DNA from: Caldanaerovirga acetigignens
GTDB taxonomy: Bacteria; Bacillota; Thermosediminibacteria; Thermosediminibacterales; Thermosediminibacteraceae
Direction of reading: 5' to 3'
DNA length: 64,000 bases
Assembly: GCF_900142995.1 (NCBI RefSeq)
Contig: NZ_FRCR01000003.1
Span: forward strand, 1 to 64,000
Made by a program: the position numbers and the translations under genes
Shown here: piece by piece, positions 27,479 through 34,730 of the stretch
How the letters are laid out: every line of letters starts with the position of its first letter
Numbering within the stretch: position 1 is the first letter of the stretch
The notes under the pieces: model-generated
What the model was told of the DNA's origin: nothing
What the model saw: the letters and a program-made list of their open reading frames with translations, nothing else
The model's database searches: none

Positions 27479-28504
27479 ATGTTACCCTTTATCCCCAAAA
27501 GGGCCTACTTTGAGCGCGAAGCTTTAAATTATCCATTAGGCAGGAATATTTACTACAAACTTCAGGAGATGGGTGTTGACGTAAACTTCACTACTTCCCA
27601 CAACAAAGTTTTGGGCATCCCCGGTAAAACGCCCCAGGAAGCTTACATGGAAGCCAAAAGGACCCTGGTAGTAGGTGTGCGCAAAACTTTAGAATTTGAA
27701 ACATGTAAACCTTCCGCCCATTACCAGTTGCCGCTCGTGACTAGCTGCATAGGTGAATGTGAATATTGTTACCTCAACACCACTCTTGGTAAAAAGCCTT
27801 ACTTAAGGGTCTATGTGAACCTGGACGAAATCCTGGAACGGGCGAAAAAATATATAGAAGAAAGGTCACCTGAGGTCACCATCTTCGAAGGGTCTGCCAC
27901 TTCGGACCCTTTGCCTGTAGAACCTTATACCGGCGCCCTTAAAAAAACCATCGAGTTTTTCGCTATACAGGAAAAGGGCTTTTTTCGGTTCGTGACAAAA
28001 TTTACTAATATAGATTCGCTACTCGATGCCGAGCACGGCGGGAAAACCACTTTTCGTTTTAGCATCAATTCCGAAAACATAATAAAAAAATTTGAGCACA
28101 ATACCCCGCCCTTGGAAGAAAGAATTCGAGCTGCCAAAAAGGTAGCCCTTGCCGACTATCACTTAGGCTTTATCATCGGCCCAATTTTTTATTACCCCGG
28201 TTGGAAATACGATTATGGCGAAATGCTTGAAAAATTAAGTCTGGGACTTTCGGAAAGTGCAAAAAAAGCAATAGAATTTGAACTTATAACCCACCGGTTC
28301 ACGGCGAGGGCAAAAAAGAACATACTTGCCGTTTTTCCAAAAACCAAGGTTCCCCTCGATGAGGAAGAAAGAGTTTTCAAATTCGGCCAGTTCGGCTACG
28401 GAAAATACGTGTACCCTCCTGACAAGATGAGGGAACTCAAGGAATTCTTTGAATTAAAAATCCGGGAATACTTCCCGGACGCTACACTTCTATATTTTGT
28501 ATAA
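27479..28504 (+). CDS. splB: Spore photoproduct lyase
   Basis: The protein has about 341 residues and starts MLPFIPKRAYFEREALNYPL, the SplB N-terminus. The radical-SAM cysteines lie in SCIGECEYCYLNTTLG with the CxxxCxxC spacing that marks this enzyme. I chose the ATG at 27479 because AGAGGTG precedes it by about 8 nt. SplB reverses the thymine dimer formed by UV light in spore DNA during germination, using a 4Fe-4S cluster and S-adenosylmethionine. It indicates a spore former. It is one of few plus-strand genes here and overlaps the convergent gene at 28482 by 23 bp. Confidence 0.92.
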   Translation: MLPFIPKRAYFEREALNYPLGRNIYYKLQEMGVDVNFTTSHNKVLGIPGKTPQEAYMEAKRTLVVGVRKTLEFETCKPSAHYQLPLVTSCIGECEYCYLNTTLGKKPYLRVYVNLDEILERAKKYIEERSPEVTIFEGSATSDPLPVEPYTGALKKTIEFFAIQEKGFFRFVTKFTNIDSLLDAEHGGKTTFRFSINSENIIKKFEHNTPPLEERIRAAKKVALADYHLGFIIGPIFYYPGWKYDYGEMLEKLSLGLSESAKKAIEFELITHRFTARAKKNILAVFPKTKVPLDEEERVFKFGQFGYGKYVYPPDKMRELKEFFELKIREYFPDATLLYFV

Positions 28505-28778
28505 ACTGTTCGACTTCATCGCTGAATGAAAGGATAATTTTTTTCGCCTTGACACCTTCTATGGAATTCAGCTCCATTTCTAGTCTCCCTGTTTCTTCAT
28601 CGGAGCCGCAGAGCTGGAGGATAATGAGTCCTTCATCGGAAGAATGGTTTTCATCGGTGTCGTGAATCCCGAGCCTCATTTTTATGTTGTCACCGTATTT
28701 TGTCAGCACCTCCTGGACTTTAGGCGCAGAAACTTTCCTATTCCCCTGTAAAATGGCCATTATGGTTTTGGAATTCAC
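28482..28778 (-). CDS. TM1266-family (iron-only hydrogenase system) regulator-like protein
   Basis: This protein of about 98 residues begins VNSKTIMAILQGNRKVSAPK and continues LTKYGDNIKMRLGIHD and LIILQLCGSDEETGRLEMEL. The pattern matches the small ACT-like TM1266 family, often found beside [FeFe]-hydrogenase maturation genes. The start GTG at 28778 has GGAGG 7 nt upstream. No hydrogenase genes are in the window, so a link to hydrogenase is only a family-level statement. Its 3' end overlaps the end of splB on the other strand by 23 bp. Confidence 0.72.
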   Translation of the reverse strand: MNSKTIMAILQGNRKVSAPKVQEVLTKYGDNIKMRLGIHDTDENHSSDEGLIILQLCGSDEETGRLEMELNSIEGVKAKKIILSFSDEVEQFIQNIEV

Positions 28779-28840
28779 CAAAAATCCTCCCTTCATCCCC
28801 CAGCCCTTCCCCGGCATTTATATATTTTGCTCATTTGCCA

Positions 28841-29644
28841 TTAATATACATCGGGCCTTCGATCTTCAAAAATGGGTATGCGTTTCCTCACTTGTTCTAC
28901 CGCCGACAGGTCAATTACAGCCTCGAAAACGCCCTCCCTTTCGTCGGCTTCCAGCAGCACTTCACCCCAGGGGTCAACGACGATGGAGCACCCGGGAAAT
29001 TCTGCTTTGCCTTCCCTCCCTACCCGGTTTGCTCCCACCACGAAAAACTGATTTTCTATGGCCCTCACAATGTTCAGAAGCCTCCAGTGCATCTCCCGAG
29101 GCTTAGGCCACTGGGCCGGCACAAAAAGGATTTGGGCCCCGAGCAGGGCAATTTTCCTTATAAATTCGGGAAACCTTATATCGTAACATATAGCAATTCC
29201 GCACTTTATTCCGTCTAATTCGAAGGTTACCACCTTTTCTCCCGGTGAAAAGTATTTTTCTTCATTCATTAACCTGAACCTATGTACCTTATCATAGCGC
29301 GCCACTACCTCTCCGCTTCTATTTATTGCATAAGCCGTATTGTAAACCCTTTTAACCTCATCAGATCCCTCACCTCTTATGTCTGCTATCGAGCCGGCTA
29401 TTATATTAATGCGGTTTTCCTTTGCAACTTTTTTCATCCAATCTATAGTGGGATTTCCTTCCCTGTCGGCTATATCCGAGAGCCTTTCCAGAGCATAGCC
29501 GGTATTCCACATTTCCGGAAGTAAAATGATATCAGGTTTCACCTTTACCTTTAAAGCTTCTTTAAGCAATTTCTCAACTTTTTTTCGGTTTTCCTCAGGC
29601 TCCCCATAAACCACATCCATCTGAAGTACACTAATTTTTAACAT
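28841..29644 (-). CDS. Carbon-nitrogen hydrolase (nitrilase superfamily, omega-amidase-like)
   Basis: The 267-residue protein has the Glu-Lys-Cys triad of the nitrilase superfamily: ILLPEMWNTGY (Glu), YDKVHRFRLMNE (Lys) and GIAICYDIRFPEF (Cys). Length and motifs fit the omega-amidase/YafV (Nit2) branch, which hydrolyses 2-oxoglutaramate or 2-oxosuccinamate in metabolite repair. It starts with ATG after AAAGGGG. The neighbours give no pathway. A different small amide substrate is possible. Confidence 0.85.
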   Translation of the reverse strand: MLKISVLQMDVVYGEPEENRKKVEKLLKEALKVKVKPDIILLPEMWNTGYALERLSDIADREGNPTIDWMKKVAKENRINIIAGSIADIRGEGSDEVKRVYNTAYAINRSGEVVARYDKVHRFRLMNEEKYFSPGEKVVTFELDGIKCGIAICYDIRFPEFIRKIALLGAQILFVPAQWPKPREMHWRLLNIVRAIENQFFVVGANRVGREGKAEFPGCSIVVDPWGEVLLEADEREGVFEAVIDLSAVEQVRKRIPIFEDRRPDVY

Positions 29645-29670
29645 GTCTCGTATCCCCTTTCAAAATTGTA

Positions 29671-29694
29671 AAACAAGCCCCTTATATGGGGCCT
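29671..29694 (-). terminator. Terminator after the DUF3842 gene
   Basis: On the minus strand AGGCCCC and GGGGCTT pair around a 6-nt loop, followed by GTTTT. It sits between the DUF3842 stop and the nitrilase start. Confidence 0.6.
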
Positions 29695-29740
29695 CATTTT
29701 TCCATTTCTAAAAGTCCTTTTATTTTTTTCTATAGCCTCC

Positions 29741-30117
29741 TTAATAGCAAGAAAAAGCGGCTTTTTTTTCTATTCCTAGAACAGTTATATCTTCATTGTC
29801 TATAAGGGGTATCAGGATTTTTTTTGCCCTGCAGGATGCTATGGCTTCCGCGATTTTAGGCGTTATCTCTCCCATCATACAATTCGGGATTACTATTCCC
29901 AAGGAGCCTACAATCACATCAACTTTATTTATATTGTAGAGGATTGCGTTTTCCCCTGTTGCACCCTTGTTAGCTTTTTCTTTCATCATACTCAAAGTTG
30001 CGACTGAATTGGTCCCTAAGGCGTATATTTTTAGTTCAGGAGGCAAATCCTGCCTTAACAACGATACAATTTGGCTACCTATACCACCCCCATCCCATCC
30101 ACAACTGCTATTATCAT
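29741..30117 (-). CDS. DUF3842-family protein, apparently frameshifted near its start
   Basis: The body, GGGIGSQIVSLLRQDLP through KGATGENAILYN, VDVIVGSLGIVIPNCMMGEI and AKKILIPL, matches the DUF3842 family of unknown function. The expected N-terminus MIIAVVDGMG is encoded from an ATG at 30117 that overlaps the cooT-like stop as ATGA. That frame meets a stop after 12 codons and joins the body only by a shift at a run of five G (30087-30091). One extra G would restore MIIAVVDGMGGGIGSQ. An alternative ATG at 30124 is in frame with the body but gives an atypical N-terminus and has poor ribosome spacing. Whether this is a sequencing error, true mutation or programmed shift is open. Confidence 0.72.
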
Positions 30118-30314
30118 TTTTCATCTTTCCTGCTTTCCAGTATAATCTTATGTTCCAGGAGCTTTATTTCTTTTATTTGGGCATCTAGAATTTTTTGTTC
30201 TCCCAAGAGATTATACATAAAGATTTTGTCACCCTGTGGCTCTATAAAAATCACATTGTCCATTATCTCCTTTTCTTCGCCCTTTTCGTAAAGGTACACC
30301 CTCGATTCACACAC
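30114..30314 (-). CDS. CooT-family nickel-binding protein
   Basis: The protein has about 66 residues. I chose GTG at 30314, with GGGAG 8 nt upstream, which gives MCESRVYLYEKGEEKEIMDN. CooT proteins start Met-Cys and use that cysteine to bind nickel, so this start agrees with the family. The rest, VIFIEPQGDKIFMYNLLGEQ then IKEIKLLEHKIILE, matches the CooT beta-rich fold. CooT is associated with nickel supply to carbon monoxide dehydrogenase. No CODH gene is in the window. It is coupled to the DUF3842 gene by an ATGA overlap. Confidence 0.78.
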   Translation of the reverse strand: MCESRVYLYEKGEEKEIMDNVIFIEPQGDKIFMYNLLGEQKILDAQIKEIKLLEHKIILESRKDEK

Positions 30315-30326
30315 AGTGTTCACTCC

Positions 30327-30539
30327 CTATATTAACTTTTTAGCTTCAAATAGAAATTCACCAGCCGTTTTTAAGGCATCAGCCGCTTTTTCAATCATCT
30401 CAGAAGCTTCCATTTTGCCGAGCCTTCTTGACTTTTCTGCCCAACTGCGGAAGTTTTCTTCATGAGACCGATTGTGCTCAATCCAATGTGCGAGTAAAAC
30501 CCGCAAGGTTTCTATTTCTTTTTCGTTTTCACAATCCAT
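30327..30539 (-). CDS. Small helical protein encoded before cooT (DUF8180-like)
   Basis: This protein of about 70 residues begins MDCENEKEIETLRVLLAHWI and continues EHNRSHEENFRSWAEKSRRL, then two more helices. It has no membrane segment. I associate it from memory with small His/Glu-rich proteins found next to CooT genes, possibly DUF8180; I could not check this. ATG at 30539 follows GAGGAGGG by 9 nt. It is first in a three-gene operon with cooT-like and DUF3842 genes. A role in nickel or metal handling is inferred from context only. Confidence 0.62.
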   Translation of the reverse strand: MDCENEKEIETLRVLLAHWIEHNRSHEENFRSWAEKSRRLGKMEASEMIEKAADALKTAGEFLFEAKKLI

Positions 30540-30571
30540 CTTCTTATCCCTCCTCAAAATCCTTCAGTACT

Positions 30572-30599
30572 ATTTTAAAATACAAAGTATTTTTTTCAA
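30572..30599 (-). promoter_or_regulatory. Candidate sigma-A promoter of the cooT operon
   Basis: The minus strand has TTGAAA and TAAAAT separated by 16 bp, just upstream of the GGAGG of the first gene of the operon. Confidence 0.5.
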
Positions 30600-30610
30600 G
30601 TGTTTGCTTA

Positions 30611-30772
30611 TTATTCCCTTGTACATTTCTCACTCTTAGCAATTAGCTTTATACATCCCCATGCAAAAGCCAGGGTGATTAAAGTCCCCGTAATACCTGC
30701 TTTCGCCGTAAAAGTAAATACATGATCAAATCTGATGATACCGAATTGAATAAAGAACTTGATAAAATAAGG
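30611..30772 (-). pseudogene. Possible C-terminal fragment of a membrane protein
   Basis: Between two stop codons the minus strand encodes about 53 residues that include IIRFDHVFTFTAKAGITGTL and ITLAFAWGCIKLIAK, a membrane-protein-like end. There is no start codon or ribosome site, and the frame is closed upstream by TAG. It may be the remnant of a permease or nucleoside-recognition-type membrane protein. I cannot name the parent gene with confidence. The rest of the 330-bp gap holds the cooT promoter and the terminator at 30841-30876. Confidence 0.35.
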
Positions 30773-30840
30773 CTATTTTCTTCCTTTGATGAAACTATCC
30801 AAGACCCATCGCCCAGTTATCGCTGTTGGGCACACATAAT

Positions 30841-30876
30841 AAAGCTTCCTGATTGACCAAGGATTCAGGAAGCTTT
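30841..30876 (-). terminator. Terminator of the osmoprotectant transporter operon
   Basis: AAAGCTTCCTGA (30841-30852) and TCAGGAAGCTTT (30865-30876) form a perfect 12-bp stem with a 12-nt loop just after the binding-protein gene. The T-run on the minus strand is short, so termination may be partial. Confidence 0.7.
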
Positions 30877-30888
30877 GCATTTATGCCG

Positions 30889-31803
30889 CTAAATTAATCC
30901 CTTTTCTTTTAAAAATTCTTTTGCTACCTTCGCGGGATCTTGTCCTTCACCATCGACCTTGTAATTAAGTTTTTGCATTTCTTCATCAGAAATCTTATTT
31001 GCCAATTTGTTGAGAACATACTCTAATTCAGGGTGTTTGTCTAGCACATCTTGCCTAATAATTGGTGCAGCATAATAAGGCGGGAAAAAGTGTTTATCAT
31101 CTTCTAGTATTTTTAGTTTATGAGATACCAGCAATCCATCAGTAGCAAAAGCATCAATAACCTGGACTTCGTTATTATCTATCGCTGTATATCTTATACC
31201 TATATCCATGGATTTTGCATCTTTAAACTTAAAATCATACACTTTTTGTAAACCAGGATAGCCATCAGGTCTTTCCAAAAACTCCATTGAAGCTCCCAGA
31301 ATAAATTTATCGCTAATTTTAGCTAAATCTGAAAAAGTCTTCAAATTATATTGCCTTGCCAATTCATCCTTAACAGCTAATGTATAGGTATTATTGAATC
31401 CCAAGGGCTTCAACCATACTATATTCCATTTGTCTTTATATTCTTTCTTCACTGTTTCATAAGCTTTTTCTGGATCAGTAGTAGGTCCCATCCCTAATAT
31501 GTCCACCAAGCCTGTCCCTGTATATTCAACATAAATATCTATTCCGTTATTCGCACCTCCCCTTTTTATCGCTTCAAAGTTTACATTTGTACCGCCAAGG
31601 TTTAGTTTTCGTACTACTTTTAGATTAGTATGTGCTTCAATCATGTCAGCCACCATATTAGCTACGATAATTTGCTCTGTGAAATTTTTTGATCCTACAA
31701 CTATAGTATCACTTGCATCCCTTTGAGAATTTCCAACACCGCAAGATGTCACGAAAGTAACAGTTAAAATAAAAACCAAACCGAATAACAAAATTCTCTT
31801 CAT
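30889..31803 (-). CDS. Osmoprotectant ABC transporter, substrate-binding lipoprotein (OpuC/OsmX type)
   Basis: This 304-residue binding protein has a lipoprotein signal, [20 protein letters not shown] then Cys, with the lipobox VTSC. The mature part begins with [20 protein letters not shown], which is typical of quaternary-amine binding proteins (OpuCC, ProX-like, OsmF). Further family blocks are [20 protein letters not shown] and [20 protein letters not shown]. It captures glycine betaine, choline, carnitine or a similar osmolyte outside the membrane. It is last in a three-gene operon with permease and ATPase behind a strong promoter. Confidence 0.9.
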   Translation of the reverse strand: MKRILLFGLVFILTVTFVTSCGVGNSQRDASDTIVVGSKNFTEQIIVANMVADMIEAHTNLKVVRKLNLGGTNVNFEAIKRGGANNGIDIYVEYTGTGLVDILGMGPTTDPEKAYETVKKEYKDKWNIVWLKPLGFNNTYTLAVKDELARQYNLKTFSDLAKISDKFILGASMEFLERPDGYPGLQKVYDFKFKDAKSMDIGIRYTAIDNNEVQVIDAFATDGLLVSHKLKILEDDKHFFPPYYAAPIIRQDVLDKHPELEYVLNKLANKISDEEMQKLNYKVDGEGQDPAKVAKEFLKEKGLI

Positions 31804-31818
31804 TTAAAATCTCCTCCT

Positions 31819-32457
31819 TTACTTTATCCCCTTTGGAGTCACTAGTTTCTCAACTAAGAGTAAAATATAGTCTATCAAAAGCGCCAAAATCATTGCCGGT
31901 ATTGCACCTGCTAGTATCATATGGTTATTCACCATAGATATACCTCTGTAAATCAATTGTCCTAAACCACCGGCTCCAATCAACGCTGCTAAAGTAGTAA
32001 ATCCAACGGCTGTCACAGCTGCTATTCGAATACCTGCCATTATAACAGGTAAAGCTAATGGCAGTTGTACCATCCTCATTAATTGTACCTCCGTCATTCC
32101 CATACCTTTACCTGCTTCGAGAATAGCTTTATCTATATTGACAAGACCAGTATAGGTATTTTTTATAATTGGTAGTAACGTATACATAACTATCATAACT
32201 ATTGAAGGAGTTGAACCTATACCTAAAAAAGGCACTAAAAATCCCAATAAAGCTAAACTAGGAATTGCCTGTACAGCATTGGCTAACCCAATGATAAATG
32301 AAGAAGTTTTAGGAAATTTTGCAATCAAGATACCTAATGGTACTCCTATAGCTATAGCTATAATCAGAGCCATAACAGATAATTGAATATGCTGAGTTGT
32401 TAAAACTAAAATATCGTCAGCTCTATCTTTCATAAAATTTATATACTCTACCAACAC
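31819..32457 (-). CDS. Osmoprotectant ABC transporter, permease (OpuCB/OsmW type)
   Basis: This 212-residue integral membrane protein has about five to six helices. It carries the ABC permease loop EAGKGMGMTEVQLMRMVQLP and GLANAVQAIPSLALLGFLVP near the substrate path. The start is GTG behind GGAGG. It lies 19 nt after the ATPase gene and 15 nt before the binding protein. A single permease gene would have to act as a homodimer. The family (OpuBB/OpuCB) imports betaine-type osmolytes. Confidence 0.9.
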   Translation of the reverse strand: MLVEYINFMKDRADDILVLTTQHIQLSVMALIIAIAIGVPLGILIAKFPKTSSFIIGLANAVQAIPSLALLGFLVPFLGIGSTPSIVMIVMYTLLPIIKNTYTGLVNIDKAILEAGKGMGMTEVQLMRMVQLPLALPVIMAGIRIAAVTAVGFTTLAALIGAGGLGQLIYRGISMVNNHMILAGAIPAMILALLIDYILLLVEKLVTPKGIK

Positions 32458-32476
32458 TATTTAAAAGTCCTCCTTC

Positions 32477-33589
32477 CTATTCTGCATAATTTGCACCTAA
32501 ATAATTTACCAGGGCACTTCGCGTAATCAAACCTTGGAGCAAACTATCTTCATCCACTACTGGTACATAACCTATATTTTTTTGCGCCATCAATTTAAGG
32601 ACATCTAAAATTGAATCATCAGGTTTAACTGTATAAACATTTCGAGTATAAATCTCTTCTATCCGTTTTGCAGTGTTTTTATTAGCCCTTATATCCTCCA
32701 CTGTTACTATGCCTAAAAGTTGATTTTCTTTATTTACCACTAAAATACTATCAACACCACTATTACTCATAATTTCTATTGCTTGTGCAAGAGTCCTGGA
32801 AGGAAGAGCCTTTATTGGATTGGTAATCATAATATCTTTTGCTAAAACATACTCTGATTGTATCCACATTCGTCTTTTTCCTATAAAATTCTCCACAAAT
32901 TCATCTGCCGGATTTTTTAATATTTCTTCGGGAGTATCAAATTGCACTACTTTTCCATCTTTCATTATACAGATCCTGTCACCTAATTTTAACGCCTCAT
33001 CCATATCGTGAGTTACAAATACAATGGTTTTTTGCAACTTTTGCTGCAATTCATAAAGTTCTTCTTGTAACTGAGACCTTGTAATAGGGTCCAGTGCACT
33101 AAAAGGTTCATCCATTAAAATGATGTGTGGATCTGCAGCCAAAGCCCGTGCAACTCCTATCCTCTGTTGTTGTCCACCGGATAATTCTTTTGGGTATCTA
33201 TTCATATATTCTTCTGGAGGCATTCCTACAAGATGCATTAATTCCTTTACTTTTTCAATTCTCTTCTTTTTTGGCCAATTTTTAAGCAAAGGAACTAATT
33301 CTATATTTTGCCCAACTGTCATGTGGGGAAGTAAACCAATTTGCTGAATCACGTATCCAATATTCCTGCGAAGTTGGATTGGATTTATCTGAGAAATATC
33401 TTGGCCGTTTATAAATATCTTACCAGAAGTTGGTTTAATTAAGCGATTTATCATTTTCAACGAAGTGGTTTTCCCACAACCACTCGGTCCTATCAAAACC
33501 ACCAATTCGTTATCTTTTATTTCTAAATTTATTCCTTTTAGTATTTCAGTTTCTCCATATGTTTTAACTATATTTTCAAATCTTATCAA
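32477..33589 (-). CDS. Osmoprotectant ABC transporter, ATPase with tandem CBS domains (OpuCA type)
   Basis: The protein has about 370 residues with Walker A GPSGCGKTTS, signature LSGGQQQRIGVARALA and Walker B HIILMDEPFSAL. Two CBS domains follow (about 250-365, AKDIMITNPIKALPSRTLAQ and YTRNVYTVKPDDSILDVLKL), as in OpuA/OpuC ATPases, where they sense ionic strength or cyclic di-AMP. I chose TTG at 33589, giving MIRFENIVKTYGETEILKG, because AAGGAGG stands about 10 nt upstream and the protein then matches its family. It is first in the operon behind the promoter at 33623-33651. Confidence 0.9.
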   Translation of the reverse strand: MIRFENIVKTYGETEILKGINLEIKDNELVVLIGPSGCGKTTSLKMINRLIKPTSGKIFINGQDISQINPIQLRRNIGYVIQQIGLLPHMTVGQNIELVPLLKNWPKKKRIEKVKELMHLVGMPPEEYMNRYPKELSGGQQQRIGVARALAADPHIILMDEPFSALDPITRSQLQEELYELQQKLQKTIVFVTHDMDEALKLGDRICIMKDGKVVQFDTPEEILKNPADEFVENFIGKRRMWIQSEYVLAKDIMITNPIKALPSRTLAQAIEIMSNSGVDSILVVNKENQLLGIVTVEDIRANKNTAKRIEEIYTRNVYTVKPDDSILDVLKLMAQKNIGYVPVVDEDSLLQGLITRSALVNYLGANYAE

Positions 33590-33610
33590 TACTCCCACAC
33601 CTCCTTGCAG

Positions 33611-33642
33611 GTGACAACCCATATTATATAATAAAGTTGTCA
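33611..33642. promoter_or_regulatory. Inverted repeat overlapping the osmoprotectant promoter, candidate BusR-type operator
   Basis: TGACAAC (33612-33618) and GTTGTCA (33636-33642) are inverted copies 17 bp apart. Together they span the -10 and the spacer of the promoter. A BusR-like repressor gene ends about 50 bp away, so this is its likely operator. Confidence 0.6.
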
Positions 33643-33651
33643 GTGTGTCAA
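33623..33651 (-). promoter_or_regulatory. Consensus sigma-A promoter of the osmoprotectant operon
   Basis: The minus strand has TTGACA, 17 bp, TATAAT, a perfect match in both boxes and spacing. It directs transcription into the ATPase gene about 35 bp downstream. Confidence 0.9.
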
Positions 33652-33664
33652 TAAAAGAGATTAC

Positions 33665-33696
33665 AAAAAAACCTAGCAACTATTGTTGTTGCTAGG
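33665..33696 (-). terminator. Terminator overlapping the stop codon of the BusR-like gene
   Basis: On the minus strand CCTAGCAAC and GTTGCTAGG pair around a 7-nt loop, followed by TTTTTTT. The TAG stop codon of the regulator lies inside the first arm. The osmoprotectant promoter begins only about 15 bp further on. Confidence 0.9.
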
Positions 33697-34330
33697 GAAA
33701 ATTAATATCAGTATAGTTATCGACTAGAGATATACTTTTTTTGAAAGCCTCCTTACTTCCTATAAGAACTAAATAATCTCCACCTTTAATTTTCTCATTG
33801 GGACCAGGAGAAATAATTACGTCTTCTCCTCTCTTTATAGCTATTACGGTTGCACCTGTAACATCCCAAAATCTTAACTCAGCCAAAGTCTTACCTACAG
33901 CATCGCTTTTCTCATTAACGCGAATTTCAACAGGATTAAAGTCATTTATATTTTTTAATCTATTAGCGTATTCTATAAATTTTAGCAAAATATTTTCCAA
34001 CCTTTCATCAAGTTTTTTTCTTTCTTCGACGATTTTAACCAATTCATTTTTTAAGACCTCTAAGGTTTTTTTTTCATTAAATTGATTTATATATCTTCGT
34101 GCCGCTTCTTTCGATTTAACAATTACCCCTTTACCTTGTTCTGAAACAACTACTCCCATGTCTTGTAAAAGGGAAATAGCACGCCGTATTGTTTCAGGTG
34201 AAACTTTGTATAGCCCTGCAAGATTTGACCTACCGTATAATCTCTCATCCTCATTAAACTCTCCCTCTACAATTCTTTTAGCAATATCAAAAGCAATATA
34301 CTCATATCTCGGCCTTACAATTTCAGACAT
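33692..34330 (-). CDS. BusR-like GntR/RCK_C repressor, probably cyclic di-AMP responsive
   Basis: The protein has about 212 residues. An N-terminal GntR winged helix (about 8-75, RSNLAGLYKVSPETIRRAIS) is joined by a coiled coil (about 85-125) to a C-terminal RCK_C/TrkA_C domain (about 130-205, VGKTLAELRFWDVTGATVIA and GGDYLVLIGSKEAF). This is the architecture of BusR, the cyclic di-AMP-dependent repressor of betaine uptake in lactic acid bacteria. The ATG at 34330 has GGAGG 9-10 nt upstream. It sits immediately before the osmoprotectant operon, whose promoter carries a matching inverted repeat. Cyclic di-AMP binding is inferred from the domain and context. Confidence 0.85.
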   Translation of the reverse strand: MSEIVRPRYEYIAFDIAKRIVEGEFNEDERLYGRSNLAGLYKVSPETIRRAISLLQDMGVVVSEQGKGVIVKSKEAARRYINQFNEKKTLEVLKNELVKIVEERKKLDERLENILLKFIEYANRLKNINDFNPVEIRVNEKSDAVGKTLAELRFWDVTGATVIAIKRGEDVIISPGPNEKIKGGDYLVLIGSKEAFKKSISLVDNYTDINFP

Positions 34331-34426
34331 AAAAATGTGCCTCCATCTCATTTCTTAAAAATTTATAATTGTTTTTAAACTTCTTGTTTTTATTTTAATC
34401 CTGCCATACTATTATACTATTTTCAG

Positions 34427-34627
34427 TTAAAAAAACAATGAAAATTTCTCTCGGAGGCCCAAACTATTTATAAGAAGCTCTCTTGCAAAACACTCAAAGT
34501 TTTGGGCCAATATACCGATGGTAGTCAAAATGGGAATGTACGTAATTGCTGAGATTAACTTTACGCGACCATCGATTTGATAAAATATATTTTGTTTTTT
34601 TACCTCATCTCCAAAGATTGCCTTCAA
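34427..34627 (-). CDS. Small uncertain ORF, possibly a membrane-protein fragment
   Basis: I do not recognise this reading frame of about 66 residues. It would start with TTG at 34627 after GAGGTG and encodes MKAIFGDEVKKQNIFYQ, then a hydrophobic stretch KLISAITYIPILTTIGILA. The DGRVKLISA pattern slightly resembles the start of an ECF transporter T-subunit, so it may be a truncated remnant. It fills much of the 400-bp gap between the BusR-like gene and the methyltransferase cluster. A TATAAT box lies just upstream. I give it low confidence as a working gene. Confidence 0.3.
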   Translation of the reverse strand: MKAIFGDEVKKQNIFYQIDGRVKLISAITYIPILTTIGILAQNFECFARELLINSLGLREKFSLFF

Positions 34628-34690
34628 AATATACACCTCGAATATAGATTATATTCTTAAAAATCATTTTTCAAAAGTTTATTTTAGAAG

Positions 34691-34722
34691 AAAAAAATCG
34701 GCGCCGACTTGCTGTCAGCGCC
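34691..34722 (-). terminator. Terminator of the corrinoid/methyltransferase operon
   Basis: On the minus strand GGCGCTGAC and GTCGGCGCC form a strong stem (34722-34700), followed by GATTTTTTTC. It lies directly after the last gene of the operon. Confidence 0.92.
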
Positions 34723-34730
34723 TTTCTAAA

